DNA from: Marinobacter daqiaonensis
GTDB lineage: Bacteria > Pseudomonadota > Gammaproteobacteria > Pseudomonadales > Oleiphilaceae
Length of the DNA: 64,000 nucleotides
Assembly (NCBI RefSeq): GCF_900115285.1
Contig: NZ_FOYW01000001.1
Location: 1,771,272-1,835,271, forward strand
Direction of reading: 5' to 3'
Notes under the pieces: generated by a model
Told to the model about the DNA's origin: nothing
Database searches by the model: none
The model's input: only the letters and a program-made list of their open reading frames with translations
Shown: one piece after another, positions 48,680 through 57,376 of the stretch
Layout: every line of letters starts with the position of its first letter
How positions within the stretch are numbered: the first letter of the stretch is position 1
Made by a program: the position numbers and the translations under genes

Positions 48680-49354
48680 ATGGAACCGGTATACAAGATT
48701 CTGATTGCGGACGACCATCCGTTATTCCGCGAGGCCATTACCAGTGTCATCGAGTCCGGCTTCACCGGCAGTGAGGTGCTGGAGACCGCCGACCTTGAGA
48801 GCGCGATGGCCCTGACCCGCGAGCATGATGATCTCGACCTGATCCTGCTGGACCTGAACATGCCCGGCATGAATGGCCTGAACGGTCTGATCACCCTTCG
48901 CAATGAAGCCCCGACCATTCCGGTTGTCATCGTTTCTGCGGAGGAGGACAAGCAGATCGTGCTGCAGGCCATCACCTACGGTGCAGTCGGCTTCATTACC
49001 AAGTCCTCGCCCCGGAGCCAGATGACCGACGCGATTCAGCAGATTCTCAACGGTAATGTTTATCTGCCCTCGGACATCATTCGCACCGGCAAGGAGAGCC
49101 ATCGCCGCAGTCGCCACGAAGACAACCCGATTTCACCGGAACTTCTCAATGCCCTGACCCGCCGTCAGCTGTTGGTGCTGGAACGCATGTCCAAGGGCGA
49201 GTCCAACAAGCAGATTGCCTACAACCTCAATATTGCGGAAACCACTGTGAAAGCCCACGTTTCCGCTATCCTGAGAAAGCTGGGAGTACATAACCGGGTG
49301 CAGGCCATACTCTCCGCCAGTGATGTCGACTTCAGTCAGTACCTGAAACGCTGA
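48680..49354 (+). CDS. LuxR-family response regulator (AgmR/EraR/ErbR type)
   Basis: The 224-residue two-domain regulator has a receiver domain with acidic pocket Asp11-Asp12 and phospho-acceptor Asp58 (LLDLNMPG), and a LuxR helix-turn-helix ([45 protein letters not shown]). It resembles AgmR/ErbR/EraR, which activate quinoprotein ethanol oxidation and pqq genes in Pseudomonas. Its likely kinases are the hybrid kinases at 49412 and 25892. Candidate targets are the TTGGTAGTA and ACTTTAGTGC sites in this island; this is inference. Confidence 0.88.
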   Translation: MEPVYKILIADDHPLFREAITSVIESGFTGSEVLETADLESAMALTREHDDLDLILLDLNMPGMNGLNGLITLRNEAPTIPVVIVSAEEDKQIVLQAITYGAVGFITKSSPRSQMTDAIQQILNGNVYLPSDIIRTGKESHRRSRHEDNPISPELLNALTRRQLLVLERMSKGESNKQIAYNLNIAETTVKAHVSAILRKLGVHNRVQAILSASDVDFSQYLKR

Positions 49355-49370
49355 CAGACCAGCTTTTGGC

Positions 49371-49399
49371 AAAAAAGTCCGGGCCATCCGGACTTTTTT
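49371..49399. terminator. Bidirectional terminator between regulator and kinase
   Basis: AAAAAAGTCCGG and CCGGACTTTTTT form a perfect 12-bp stem with loop GCCAT. T runs on both strands let it end the response-regulator transcript (plus) and the kinase transcript (minus). Confidence 0.92.
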
Positions 49400-49411
49400 C
49401 TGTACGGTACT

Positions 49412-51997
49412 CTAACGTCGCTGCAGCAGGTGATTCAGGGCGCTGCGGAGCTTCAGGGGTTTTACCGGCTTGTTCATCAGCAGGTAACCGTGGTTGCGGA
49501 TGTGCTGTTTGAGGTCATTGCTGTAATTGGCGGTGATCATCAGTACCGGTGCTGCCACGGCTCGTCGTCGGTTGACCTCGGACACAACATCTACGCCGTT
49601 ATCCCCGTTGTCCAGATGATAGTCGGCCAGGATGACATCGCAGCGCCCCCCGGCAACGTCCACCTTGGCCTCCAGATCTTCCAGGGAAACCGCTGTGACG
49701 GCACGACAACCCCAGCCCTCCAGCAGGGTTTCCATCCCGCTGCAGATAGCCCGGTCATTATCCACTACCCATACCCGAGCCCCGTTCAGGCTATTGTCAA
49801 AGCCAGGGTTGTCCATCTCCTTCGGCACATTGTCGGGCTCCAGCTTACCCAGGGGCACTTCTACCCGGAATACTGAACCACGGCCCTCAACGGAATCCAC
49901 GGTCACACGATGTCCCAGCATGCGGGCGATCTTGTCCACAATGGCAAGACCAAGGCCCAGCCCCTTGTCTGCGGGAGAGCCCGCCGGACGGATGCGTTTG
50001 AACTCCTGGAAAATCTCTGTGAGCTTGTCCTGGGGTATGCCCGGGCCGGTATCCCAGACCTCCAGTAACAGGTGGTCACCACGATGTCGGCAACCGAGCA
50101 GGATGCGCCCGTTGCCGGTGTAGCGGATTGCATTGGTGAGAAAATTGCGAAGGATCCGCGCCAGCAGCTGGGAATCTGACCTGACGACCGCTGAAGAAGG
50201 CACGAAAGAAAACCTGAGACCGTCGGCCAGCGCCATCTGCCGGAATTCGCGGGCGATGTTGTTGAGCAGATCCCGCAGATCGAAAGCGGTCACATCGGGC
50301 TTGATCACCCCCGCATCGAGCTTGGAGATGTCTACCAGGGTGCCCAACAGGTTCTCGACATCATCCAGGGAAGTGCTCACCGAACGCACCAGGCCTTCCG
50401 CCCGGGGGCCGAATGAGTGCTCCAGCAGGGCGCTGGTAAAGAGACGTGCCGCATTGAGGGGCTGCAACAGGTCGTGACTGACCGCCGCCAGAAATTTGGT
50501 CTTTGAGAGGTTGGCCCGTTCGGCCTCGAGTTTGGCGTCCCGCAGTCGCGACTCCACGGCTGCACGTTCGTTGATCTCCTGACGCAGCTGGCTGTTGAGA
50601 CCGCTCAGGGCCGAGGTGCGCTCCTTGACCCGTTGTTCAAGATTGTCGTAGGCCTGCTGAAGGGCCACGGCCGTACGGCGGCGATCGGTGATATCCCTGA
50701 TCATCACGAAAAAACCCACCACCTCGCCGTGGGAATCCAGATTGGGCACATAGGAGCGCAGCATGTAGCACTGCTCGCCCCGACTGTTGGACTCTTCGAA
50801 TTCGAACGTCACGCTCTGGCCCGCCAGCGCCTCACGCATGCGCGGGAGCAATCGCTGGTAGAGTTCAGGCGAATGGATCTGGCTCAGGGACCGACCCAGC
50901 AGGGGCTCACCTCCGGGACTGTACCAGGCCTCGTAGACCTTATTACAGAACTGAATGGTCTGGTCCGCTCCTACATAGGCAATGAGAGCCGGCACGTGGT
51001 CGGTCACCACACGGATCCAGCGTTCGCTTTCCTTGAGCGTTTCGGCGTAACGGTAGCGCTCAGTAATATCCGTGTAGGTATTAACAAAGCCCCCATCCGG
51101 CATGGGATGGGTCTTGATTTCAATCACCGTGCCATCGGGGCGGCGATGGACTTCCTCAATCGCCCCCCTCTGGGTAGCGGCGGGGGTTGAGGGGCTCAGC
51201 AAAGGCACGTCGGATGAAGCCATCCACTGAGTGAACGTCTGGTCGGCACTGATACTCCCGGCGTCCAGGCCAATCAGGCTCAGAAAACGCTCATTCCAGA
51301 TCTCTGGGACGCCCTCCCGGTTCACCAGTACAACACCCTGGGACAGGTTATCAACGGTAGACTGGAGCAATCGGGTTTTCTGCGCCAACGCCTCTTCGCG
51401 GCGCGCCGTCTCCGTATTCTTGACATCAGTAATATCGGAATAGAGCACCACCAGACCACCTTCAAGGGTCGGCCTTTCCGTCATCTGAACCCAGCGATCG
51501 TTGGACAACAGGTAGACCGATCCCTCGGCGGCGGGGTCGGTGTGTTCCTCTACAATCAGGCCGGAACTGAATGCAGCGGCCTTTATGTCAGCGATGGCAG
51601 TACCTTCCACAATGTCGAGGCCGGCACTGCGCCAATAACTCCGGAAACGGCTGTTGGCCTGAATCAGGCAATGGCGATGATCAAAGAGCACGAAACCGTC
51701 TGCGATGCTCTCGATGGCATCACCGAGACGTTGACGTGCGGTTTCCGCTTCATCCCGGGCGCGATTGAGAGCCTTATTGCTGGCTTTGAGTTCATCCATG
51801 GCAGCATTAAGTGCTTCGGTGCGCTCCCGGACCTGCTCCGCCAGGATCACCGAATGCTCGAAAGCAGCATACGGCTCCGGTTTGTGGGGCGCGCTGGATT
51901 CCACCCTGGTAATCAGAGCATCCCTGATCCGTTTGAGGCGATTGTTTTCCGCTTCGAGCTCAGCGATTCGCTGATCGCGTCCGTCAAGCTCTTGCAT
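49412..51997 (-). CDS. Triple-PAS hybrid sensor histidine kinase (NahK/ErcS'-like)
   Basis: Counting from ATG 51997 the protein has 861 residues. It has an N-terminal coiled coil, three PAS domains (about 95-195, 210-312, 323-438), a HisKA domain with His508 (AVSHDLLQPLNAARL) and ATPase boxes NFLTNAIRYT, WDTGPGIP and GLGLGLAIVDKI. A receiver domain with Asp792 (ILADYHLDN) ends it. No membrane segment is seen. It directly follows a FIST-domain gene; in P. aeruginosa the FIST protein NosP controls the adjacent kinase NahK (ErcS'). A start at 52027 overlapping the FIST gene is also possible. Its output is probably the regulator encoded convergently next door or a wider phosphorelay. Confidence 0.88.
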   Translation of the reverse strand: MQELDGRDQRIAELEAENNRLKRIRDALITRVESSAPHKPEPYAAFEHSVILAEQVRERTEALNAAMDELKASNKALNRARDEAETARQRLGDAIESIADGFVLFDHRHCLIQANSRFRSYWRSAGLDIVEGTAIADIKAAAFSSGLIVEEHTDPAAEGSVYLLSNDRWVQMTERPTLEGGLVVLYSDITDVKNTETARREEALAQKTRLLQSTVDNLSQGVVLVNREGVPEIWNERFLSLIGLDAGSISADQTFTQWMASSDVPLLSPSTPAATQRGAIEEVHRRPDGTVIEIKTHPMPDGGFVNTYTDITERYRYAETLKESERWIRVVTDHVPALIAYVGADQTIQFCNKVYEAWYSPGGEPLLGRSLSQIHSPELYQRLLPRMREALAGQSVTFEFEESNSRGEQCYMLRSYVPNLDSHGEVVGFFVMIRDITDRRRTAVALQQAYDNLEQRVKERTSALSGLNSQLRQEINERAAVESRLRDAKLEAERANLSKTKFLAAVSHDLLQPLNAARLFTSALLEHSFGPRAEGLVRSVSTSLDDVENLLGTLVDISKLDAGVIKPDVTAFDLRDLLNNIAREFRQMALADGLRFSFVPSSAVVRSDSQLLARILRNFLTNAIRYTGNGRILLGCRHRGDHLLLEVWDTGPGIPQDKLTEIFQEFKRIRPAGSPADKGLGLGLAIVDKIARMLGHRVTVDSVEGRGSVFRVEVPLGKLEPDNVPKEMDNPGFDNSLNGARVWVVDNDRAICSGMETLLEGWGCRAVTAVSLEDLEAKVDVAGGRCDVILADYHLDNGDNGVDVVSEVNRRRAVAAPVLMITANYSNDLKQHIRNHGYLLMNKPVKPLKLRSALNHLLQRR

Positions 51998-52004
51998 CAC
52001 CGCG

Positions 52005-53285
52005 TCAGCGCCCTGGGTCGGCGGCATCAGGCTGGCCAATGACCACCCCCGTGAAGGTCTGGTTGATATGGACGCCCTCAAACTGCTCGCCATAAGTATT
52101 GAAACCGATCACCTTATGGGCTTTGAGGAATTCGGACGTTTCTTCTGCCACGCCGGTCAACTCGGCCTCGAGTCGCCGCAGGAAACAGTCACAGCCGATG
52201 GTAACCAATGGCTGTCCCACGGCGGCCTCAGCTTCTTCCAGCTGCTCCCGAAGGTTCGCCAACAGGGACCCGGGGTGCATGGCAGTCATGACAATGCCCG
52301 TCTCCACGGCACAATAGAAAGTCAGGCTCTTATCGGGATTTACCTGCTGCACCGATCGAAGGAAGTAATGATCGCCGATTCGGACCGCCATGGGCCGCAA
52401 GGCAAACACCTCCCGATCGAGTCTTTCCAGCGATACCCCCACAGCCCTGGCATAGGCCTCTGCAGCCGGCTCGGCATTGAGCTCATAAACGGTTCGGGTA
52501 TCGCTGTCAGCGGCTGTCACTACGAGTTTCTCCCCCGGTTCTATCATGTGGTGCGTTGAGAAGACCCGAAAATCCAGAGACGTGTTGACCAGCAATACCG
52601 TGGCCGCCCGGCTGTGAAACTGACCTTTGTGAAATACATGGGTATTTGCGAGCTGCTCGTCGTCGCCGGCGGAACCACCAAAATGAGGGATGGTGCCCAG
52701 GGCCGAGTTCAGCGTCGCCAGCAACAGCTCTTCCCTGCTTGAAAGACCGTCGAGCAAGGTGATGGCGAAGGTGTTTCCCTTAACCGGGGCCAGCCGCGGG
52801 TTACGGCAGATACTCAGGAGATCATCAATCAGGTCCTGGGCGCCCTGAAGAGAAAAGCTCTCCAGCTCGCTGATCAGACCACAGCCGATGGAAAAATAAC
52901 GCCGGTCAAAGCCGATGGCGGTGATACATCCACGGCCATAACCATGCGGGGTGATCTCGCCGGCGGAGGTACAACCGAAAACCTCGGTACCGGAAAATAC
53001 ATAGTCCAGCGCAATGCCCAGCCGATCGAGGTCGTATTCGGCGGAGCAGAAAAACAGCACGGCCCCGAGATGATCATGGGTCAGCTGGCTGGCCAGGTTT
53101 GTGGCTGCCAGCATGGGATCACGAGCGTTGGAGCTTGCCACGCGCACGGCTGGATAGGTTATCTCAGGACTCATAGGCACCAGTTCCGGCAAGACGGATT
53201 CTGACTCCAATTCTACGGGGTCTGCGCTCTGGGCCAATGCGACTTGAGTGCTTTTAATCGGCGCGCCAAATCGTTCGTAAGTCAT
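52005..53285 (-). CDS. FIST-domain sensor protein (NosP-like)
   Basis: The 426-residue cytosolic protein has an N-terminal FIST domain (LGAVLFFCSAEYDLDRLGIALDYVFSGTEVFGCTSAGEITPHGYG, IPHFGGSAGDDEQLANTHVF) and a C-terminal FIST_C domain (RPMAVRIGDHYFLRSVQQVNPDKSLTFYCAVETGIVMTAMHPG ... VIGFNTYGEQFEGVHINQTFTGVVIG). The NosP subgroup binds haem and senses nitric oxide, and is encoded with a histidine kinase, as here. Whether this protein binds haem cannot be told by eye. It leads a two-gene unit with the kinase (7-bp gap to the chosen start). ACTTTAGTGC motifs lie 64-98 bp upstream. Confidence 0.85.
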   Translation of the reverse strand: MTYERFGAPIKSTQVALAQSADPVELESESVLPELVPMSPEITYPAVRVASSNARDPMLAATNLASQLTHDHLGAVLFFCSAEYDLDRLGIALDYVFSGTEVFGCTSAGEITPHGYGRGCITAIGFDRRYFSIGCGLISELESFSLQGAQDLIDDLLSICRNPRLAPVKGNTFAITLLDGLSSREELLLATLNSALGTIPHFGGSAGDDEQLANTHVFHKGQFHSRAATVLLVNTSLDFRVFSTHHMIEPGEKLVVTAADSDTRTVYELNAEPAAEAYARAVGVSLERLDREVFALRPMAVRIGDHYFLRSVQQVNPDKSLTFYCAVETGIVMTAMHPGSLLANLREQLEEAEAAVGQPLVTIGCDCFLRRLEAELTGVAEETSEFLKAHKVIGFNTYGEQFEGVHINQTFTGVVIGQPDAADPGR

Positions 53286-53677
53286 TGTTTCTTATAACCT
53301 GAGAAAATGATCCCATGATAGCGCTACAGTAGCGGCATCGGTAAAGCAGCACTTTAGTGCCATTCCGGCAGCAACACTAAAGGCGGCATCCGCAGTCCCG
53401 GACCGCAAAAGCGGCCCTTGCCCTATTTTCATCTGCGCATTTCATCGGTTGGAGTTGCTGTGGCTTCCTGCCCGTCTGGACGGTGGTAGCAGGTTCTCAG
53501 TCCCATTGTGGGTGAAATCCATGGACGGGGGAATCCGTCCAGCGAGCAGGTTGTATGCTTATTTAGGAGGCGCGAAAGACAGTACTTTGGGATTAAGACT
53601 TTTCGGACTGGTGGGAACTGATAATGCTCTATTCCTGGGCGATGGAGGGGCATCCGACATGAGCAGATGTCGCCACT
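53286..53677. other. Gene-free region upstream of the FIST gene
   Basis: This 392-bp stretch has no convincing gene; frames on both strands start at weak codons and match nothing I know. It holds the ACTTTAG motifs (53349-53382), a perfect 7-bp hairpin TGGACGG/CCGTCCA at 53522-53541, and another CCTGC/GCAGG pairing at about 53474-53502. AGTACTTTGGGA at 53581 is a weak further motif copy. An unannotated small RNA is possible but not shown. Confidence 0.4.
53349..53382. promoter_or_regulatory. Paired ACTTTAGTGC motifs before the FIST gene
   Basis: GCACTTTAGTGC (53349-53360) is an inverted repeat GCACT-TT-AGTGC. CACTAAAG at 53375-53382 is the same core on the other strand. They lie 64-98 bp upstream of the FIST gene start and match the site at 48341-48354. 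Confidence 0.5.
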
Positions 53678-54157
53678 TCAATGAGGCTGCTTGCGGATAC
53701 CCAGGCGGAAGAGAAGGGGTGAAAGAAGCACATTGGTAGCGACAAAAAGAACCACCACGGCCACGGCCTGCCACACCTGAATCGGCAGCCAGGCCCAGGC
53801 AAACACTACGGGCAATGTCGACTCCGGCAGTTGGTCAAGCCCGGCGGCCCTGGCGCTTGCAGCCAGTCCCATACGCCTTTTGGCGAAACTGCTGAGAAGA
53901 TCCCCCAGCAGCGCCAGCGCCCCGAAGGCAACCCCGAAACCCACCGACAGCCCAGCGATCGGCGCCACCAGGGCGCAGGCCAGGATTCCCGCCACCAGGC
54001 CCCGCCAGGTCTTGCTCTTACCCAGCAGGGGACGACCATCGCGCCACAGCCGGCCGTTGTCTATCGGCGCGGACCAGCGCTGCCGGAGCAGGCGGGCGGC
54101 AATCACCGGGGCGCCGTTGGCCAGCGTCAGCAGCACGAACAGCCAGACTGTGGTCAT
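53678..54157 (-). CDS. CDP-archaeol synthase-like membrane protein (CarS family)
   Basis: The 159-residue protein has about four membrane helices and the family motifs GKSKTWRGLVAGILA and GDLLSSFAKRRMGL...GLDQLPEST, shared with archaeal CarS and with CdsA-type cytidylyltransferases. In archaea this enzyme activates archaeol with CTP; bacterial members exist and their substrate is unclear, perhaps a phospholipid precursor. It begins 15 bp after the fumC stop, so it is probably co-transcribed with fumC. Confidence 0.8.
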   Translation of the reverse strand: MTTVWLFVLLTLANGAPVIAARLLRQRWSAPIDNGRLWRDGRPLLGKSKTWRGLVAGILACALVAPIAGLSVGFGVAFGALALLGDLLSSFAKRRMGLAASARAAGLDQLPESTLPVVFAWAWLPIQVWQAVAVVVLFVATNVLLSPLLFRLGIRKQPH

Positions 54158-54172
54158 TCCATCACGACTCCA

Positions 54173-55552
54173 TCAGGACTTCAGGCCCCCCTTGGTCAGA
54201 TCCAGGGGATCGAGCAGCTTTTCCAGCTGCTTGCGGCTAAGACCACTCTTTTCTTCTGCCACTTCCATGATGGAACGGCCGCTGGCATAGGCCTCCTTGG
54301 CAATTTCAGCAGCCTTGGCGTAACCGATTTCCGGGTTCAGGGCGGTCACCAGTACCGGATTTTTACCGACAGCCTCATTCAGGGTGTCTTCGTTGACAGT
54401 GAAGCCGGCGATCGCCTTCTGGCCCAGCATATCGGCTGACCTGGCGAGCAATCCGGTCATGTCCAGCAGGTTGGCTCCCACCAGAGGCAACATGACATTC
54501 AGCTGGAAATTGCCGGACTGGCCGGCAATGGCCACGGCGCTATCCAGACCCATAACCTGGGCGGACACCATGGCGACCGACTCCGGAATAACCGGGTTAA
54601 CCTTACCGGGCATGATGGAGCTGCCCGGCTGGAGCGCTGGCAGACTGATTTCCGCAAGACCATGGATGGGACCACTGTTCATCCACCGCAGGTCGTTGGC
54701 AATCTTCATCAGGACAATCGCCAGGCCCCGCAACTGGGCGGAGTAGTTTACGGCGGCATCAACGGCGCTCTGGCCGACAAATTTGTGTTCCATTTCCCGG
54801 AAGCGGAAGCCCGTCAGCTCGTGCAGGGTCTTGCTCACCTCGCCGCCAAACTTGCTGTCCGCATTGACCCCCGTGCCAACCGCGGTGCCGCCCTGGGGAA
54901 CCGCCAGCAGCTCCTCGCCGGCCTGTTCCAGCCTCCGTCCGGCGCCCTCAAGTTGCTCCCGCCAGGTTCGTAACTCCTGACCAAGAGTGACGGGCATGGC
55001 ATCCATAAGATGGGTGCGGCCGGTCTTTACCTGGTTGGTGAGATGATTCTCCCGCTCGTAGATCGCACCTTCCAGCTGGGTCAGTGCCGGTAGCAGGTCC
55101 TTCTGAAGCGCGATGACAGCGCTGACATGAATCGCCGTCGGGATCACATCGTTGGAGCTCTGGCTCATATTGACGTGGTCATTGGGGTCGACCTCAAGCT
55201 CATCGGTACTGGCCAGATGGGCAATGACCTCGTTCACGTTCATGTTGGTGCTGGTGCCGGAACCGGTCTGGTAGCGGTCCACCGGAAACTGGTCGTCCAT
55301 CCCATCCTCGAGGATGCGGTCACAGGCATCGGCAATGGCTGTGTAGCGTTCGCTGTCCAGGAGGTTCAGGCGGTTATTGGTTTCCGCCGCGGCTTTCTTG
55401 ATCAGCACCACCGCTTTGATGAATCCCGGTGGCATTGGCTGCCCGCTGACCGGAAAGTTGTCCACGGCGCGCTGGGTCTGGGCGCCCCATAGTGCGTTGG
55501 CAGGCACCTTGACCTCGCCCAGGCTGTCTTTCTCGATGCGTGAGTCGCTCAT
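54173..55552 (-). CDS. fumC: Class II fumarate hydratase
   Basis: This iron-independent enzyme hydrates fumarate to malate in the TCA cycle. The 459-residue protein has the superfamily signature GSSIMPGKVNPV, the substrate blocks GSGTSTNMNVNEV and SSNDVIPTAIHVSA, and TGRTHLMDAMPV. I chose ATG 55552 (MSDSRIEKDSLGEVKVPA) because AGGAGG lies 6 bp upstream; an in-frame start at 55642 adds an atypical basic leader. Use of fumC rather than an iron-sulfur fumarase suits oxidative or iron-poor conditions. Confidence 0.97.
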   Translation of the reverse strand: MSDSRIEKDSLGEVKVPANALWGAQTQRAVDNFPVSGQPMPPGFIKAVVLIKKAAAETNNRLNLLDSERYTAIADACDRILEDGMDDQFPVDRYQTGSGTSTNMNVNEVIAHLASTDELEVDPNDHVNMSQSSNDVIPTAIHVSAVIALQKDLLPALTQLEGAIYERENHLTNQVKTGRTHLMDAMPVTLGQELRTWREQLEGAGRRLEQAGEELLAVPQGGTAVGTGVNADSKFGGEVSKTLHELTGFRFREMEHKFVGQSAVDAAVNYSAQLRGLAIVLMKIANDLRWMNSGPIHGLAEISLPALQPGSSIMPGKVNPVIPESVAMVSAQVMGLDSAVAIAGQSGNFQLNVMLPLVGANLLDMTGLLARSADMLGQKAIAGFTVNEDTLNEAVGKNPVLVTALNPEIGYAKAAEIAKEAYASGRSIMEVAEEKSGLSRKQLEKLLDPLDLTKGGLKS

Positions 55553-55691
55553 TCCTGACCTCCTGTGATTTCTCGCGTAAAACGTTCTCGTAAGATCCCT
55601 ACGGATAGTTTTAGTTGTTGGGTTATCCGGAGGCAATGACAACCCTTGACCTGGCTTGAAAGGGACACCGCGCAGATACCCGGAAAGCGGG

Positions 55692-57122
55692 TCAGTCCCC
55701 GGCCAGCAGGTCGAGTTCTTTCAGGCAGCAGTTCAGGAATGCGTCCGGATCATCCAGGACGGCCTCATCCGCCACCACTCCGAACTGCACGTTCCCGGCG
55801 TAGCTCACGATACTGACGCCCAGGCCGATATCCCCGGCCTGGGGAACCCAGAACATCTGCTCGGTCACCTTATGCCCCGCCAGATACCGTGGCTCCCGGG
55901 TACCGGGCACATTCGACACCACGGCACTGGCCTTGCGAAAGAACAGATCGGAGATGGGCTTGCGGAGGGCTGTCGGCAGCAGTGAGGAAAGTCCCACCAG
56001 CCCCCACGCAATGGCGGGCTGCCAGCTGCGCTTGAGACGACGGGTTTCATGCTTGATGCGCCACAGCCGCTCCAGGGAGAAGCCACCATCCACCGGCAAA
56101 GGCACGAACACTGTGCCGAAGAAATTGCCCGGCCCGTGATCCGCACGCTGCAACGACGCCGGCAGGCTGCGGCGGATGTCCACCGGCACCGCCGCGTGAG
56201 CCACAGCCTGATTCAGTTGCCGGGCGGGCAGCGCGAGACTCTCTCTCATGGCCGCGGTGACGCAGGCCAGCAGAACATCATTGATACTGCAGCCGCGGCG
56301 CCTGGCCACCGACAGGAACCGGCGCAGGGCCACCGCCTCGGACCAGCGGCAATGGCGGCGCCCCAGCAGAGACCGCTTCAGGCTGGACGCGCTGTCTTCC
56401 GGTTCAGTGACCATGCCGGTGATTTCGTTGATCGCCCGCAGGCCATTCATCGTGGCCTTTTCGAGGAGCGCGGGATGCCGGCTTTCGGGAATGGTATCGT
56501 CCCACTGGGGACCAGACGTTTTCTCCGTCTGCGTGGGTTCGACTTCCGTGGTACGAAACCCGGTTCTGATGGCATCGCGGCAGGCCTGGATGACGTCTGT
56601 CACCCGGGATGCGTTCCGGGACTCGGAGCACCCGTAGTGTTCGGGGATGTCGCCGGGATTACGGGTACAGATGCGGTCGAAGACATCCAGCAGCGACATG
56701 CCGTCGCCGTAACAGTGATGAATCCGCAACAGCAGCGCGGCCCCGCCCTCGGCACGGGGCACCAGCCAGAACCCCCAGCGGGGCCGCCCCCCGGGGAGGG
56801 GCTGGTTGAGGCGGGCGGATACCCACTTCTGCAGTCGCTCCACCGACATCGCCTCGTTGACCGCCACCAGGTGGTGGGCGAGATCGAAATACCGGTCCGG
56901 TTGCCAGCACCAGCCACAGGATTTTTCCACCGGCATCATCCGGAACCGGTCCCACGCCAGCCAGTACCGCTGCAGGAAGGCCCTGAGTTCGGGCAGAGTG
57001 AGCCCGTCCACTCGCATCAGCACAGTGATGGTCAGCGGATTCTGTGGACTTTCAAGCGTCAGCCAGGCCGAATCCATCGGCAGCAGTCGCAGCGTATCCC
57101 TGTCATTGTCGGCGTCATTCAA
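55692..57122 (-). CDS. WS/DGAT-family acyltransferase
   Basis: The 476-residue protein belongs to the bifunctional wax ester synthase/acyl-CoA:diacylglycerol acyltransferase family, which makes storage wax esters or triacylglycerols from acyl-CoA. The catalytic HHxxxDG motif is HHCYGDG at 135-141. The C-terminal part has the conserved NDVLLACVTAAMRESL, AAVPVDIRRSLP, GNFFGTVFVPLP and SNVPGTREP blocks. Marinobacter strains carry several paralogues, and whether this one makes waxes is not decided by sequence. A neutral-lipid-related hydrolase lies upstream on the other strand. Confidence 0.9.
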   Translation of the reverse strand: MNDADNDRDTLRLLPMDSAWLTLESPQNPLTITVLMRVDGLTLPELRAFLQRYWLAWDRFRMMPVEKSCGWCWQPDRYFDLAHHLVAVNEAMSVERLQKWVSARLNQPLPGGRPRWGFWLVPRAEGGAALLLRIHHCYGDGMSLLDVFDRICTRNPGDIPEHYGCSESRNASRVTDVIQACRDAIRTGFRTTEVEPTQTEKTSGPQWDDTIPESRHPALLEKATMNGLRAINEITGMVTEPEDSASSLKRSLLGRRHCRWSEAVALRRFLSVARRRGCSINDVLLACVTAAMRESLALPARQLNQAVAHAAVPVDIRRSLPASLQRADHGPGNFFGTVFVPLPVDGGFSLERLWRIKHETRRLKRSWQPAIAWGLVGLSSLLPTALRKPISDLFFRKASAVVSNVPGTREPRYLAGHKVTEQMFWVPQAGDIGLGVSIVSYAGNVQFGVVADEAVLDDPDAFLNCCLKELDLLAGD

Positions 57123-57376
57123 GGCGTATGATTCCGGCTATCCTGATGGGGTGTGATAAACGTCTGAAATTTGCAGACTCCGCATTGTGACAGAGGGGGG
57201 AAACCTGCTCCACTCCGATGACCGGTCTCGGACCCGCCATGGACTGGCATTAACAATGCTTAAGGCATCCAGTATGTCGAGGGACAGTTCATTCACCCCC
57301 CGAGTGTTCTTTATCAGCCTTCCGGCCGTATACTCGAGGTAAGGGCAGCACCTGAGGCCCGCAGGAGGTGGCGACA

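Noticed and set aside
53449-53739. 96-codon plus-strand frame starting at TTG
   Set aside because: Weak start, overlaps the end of the CarS-like gene on the other strand, and no family resemblance.
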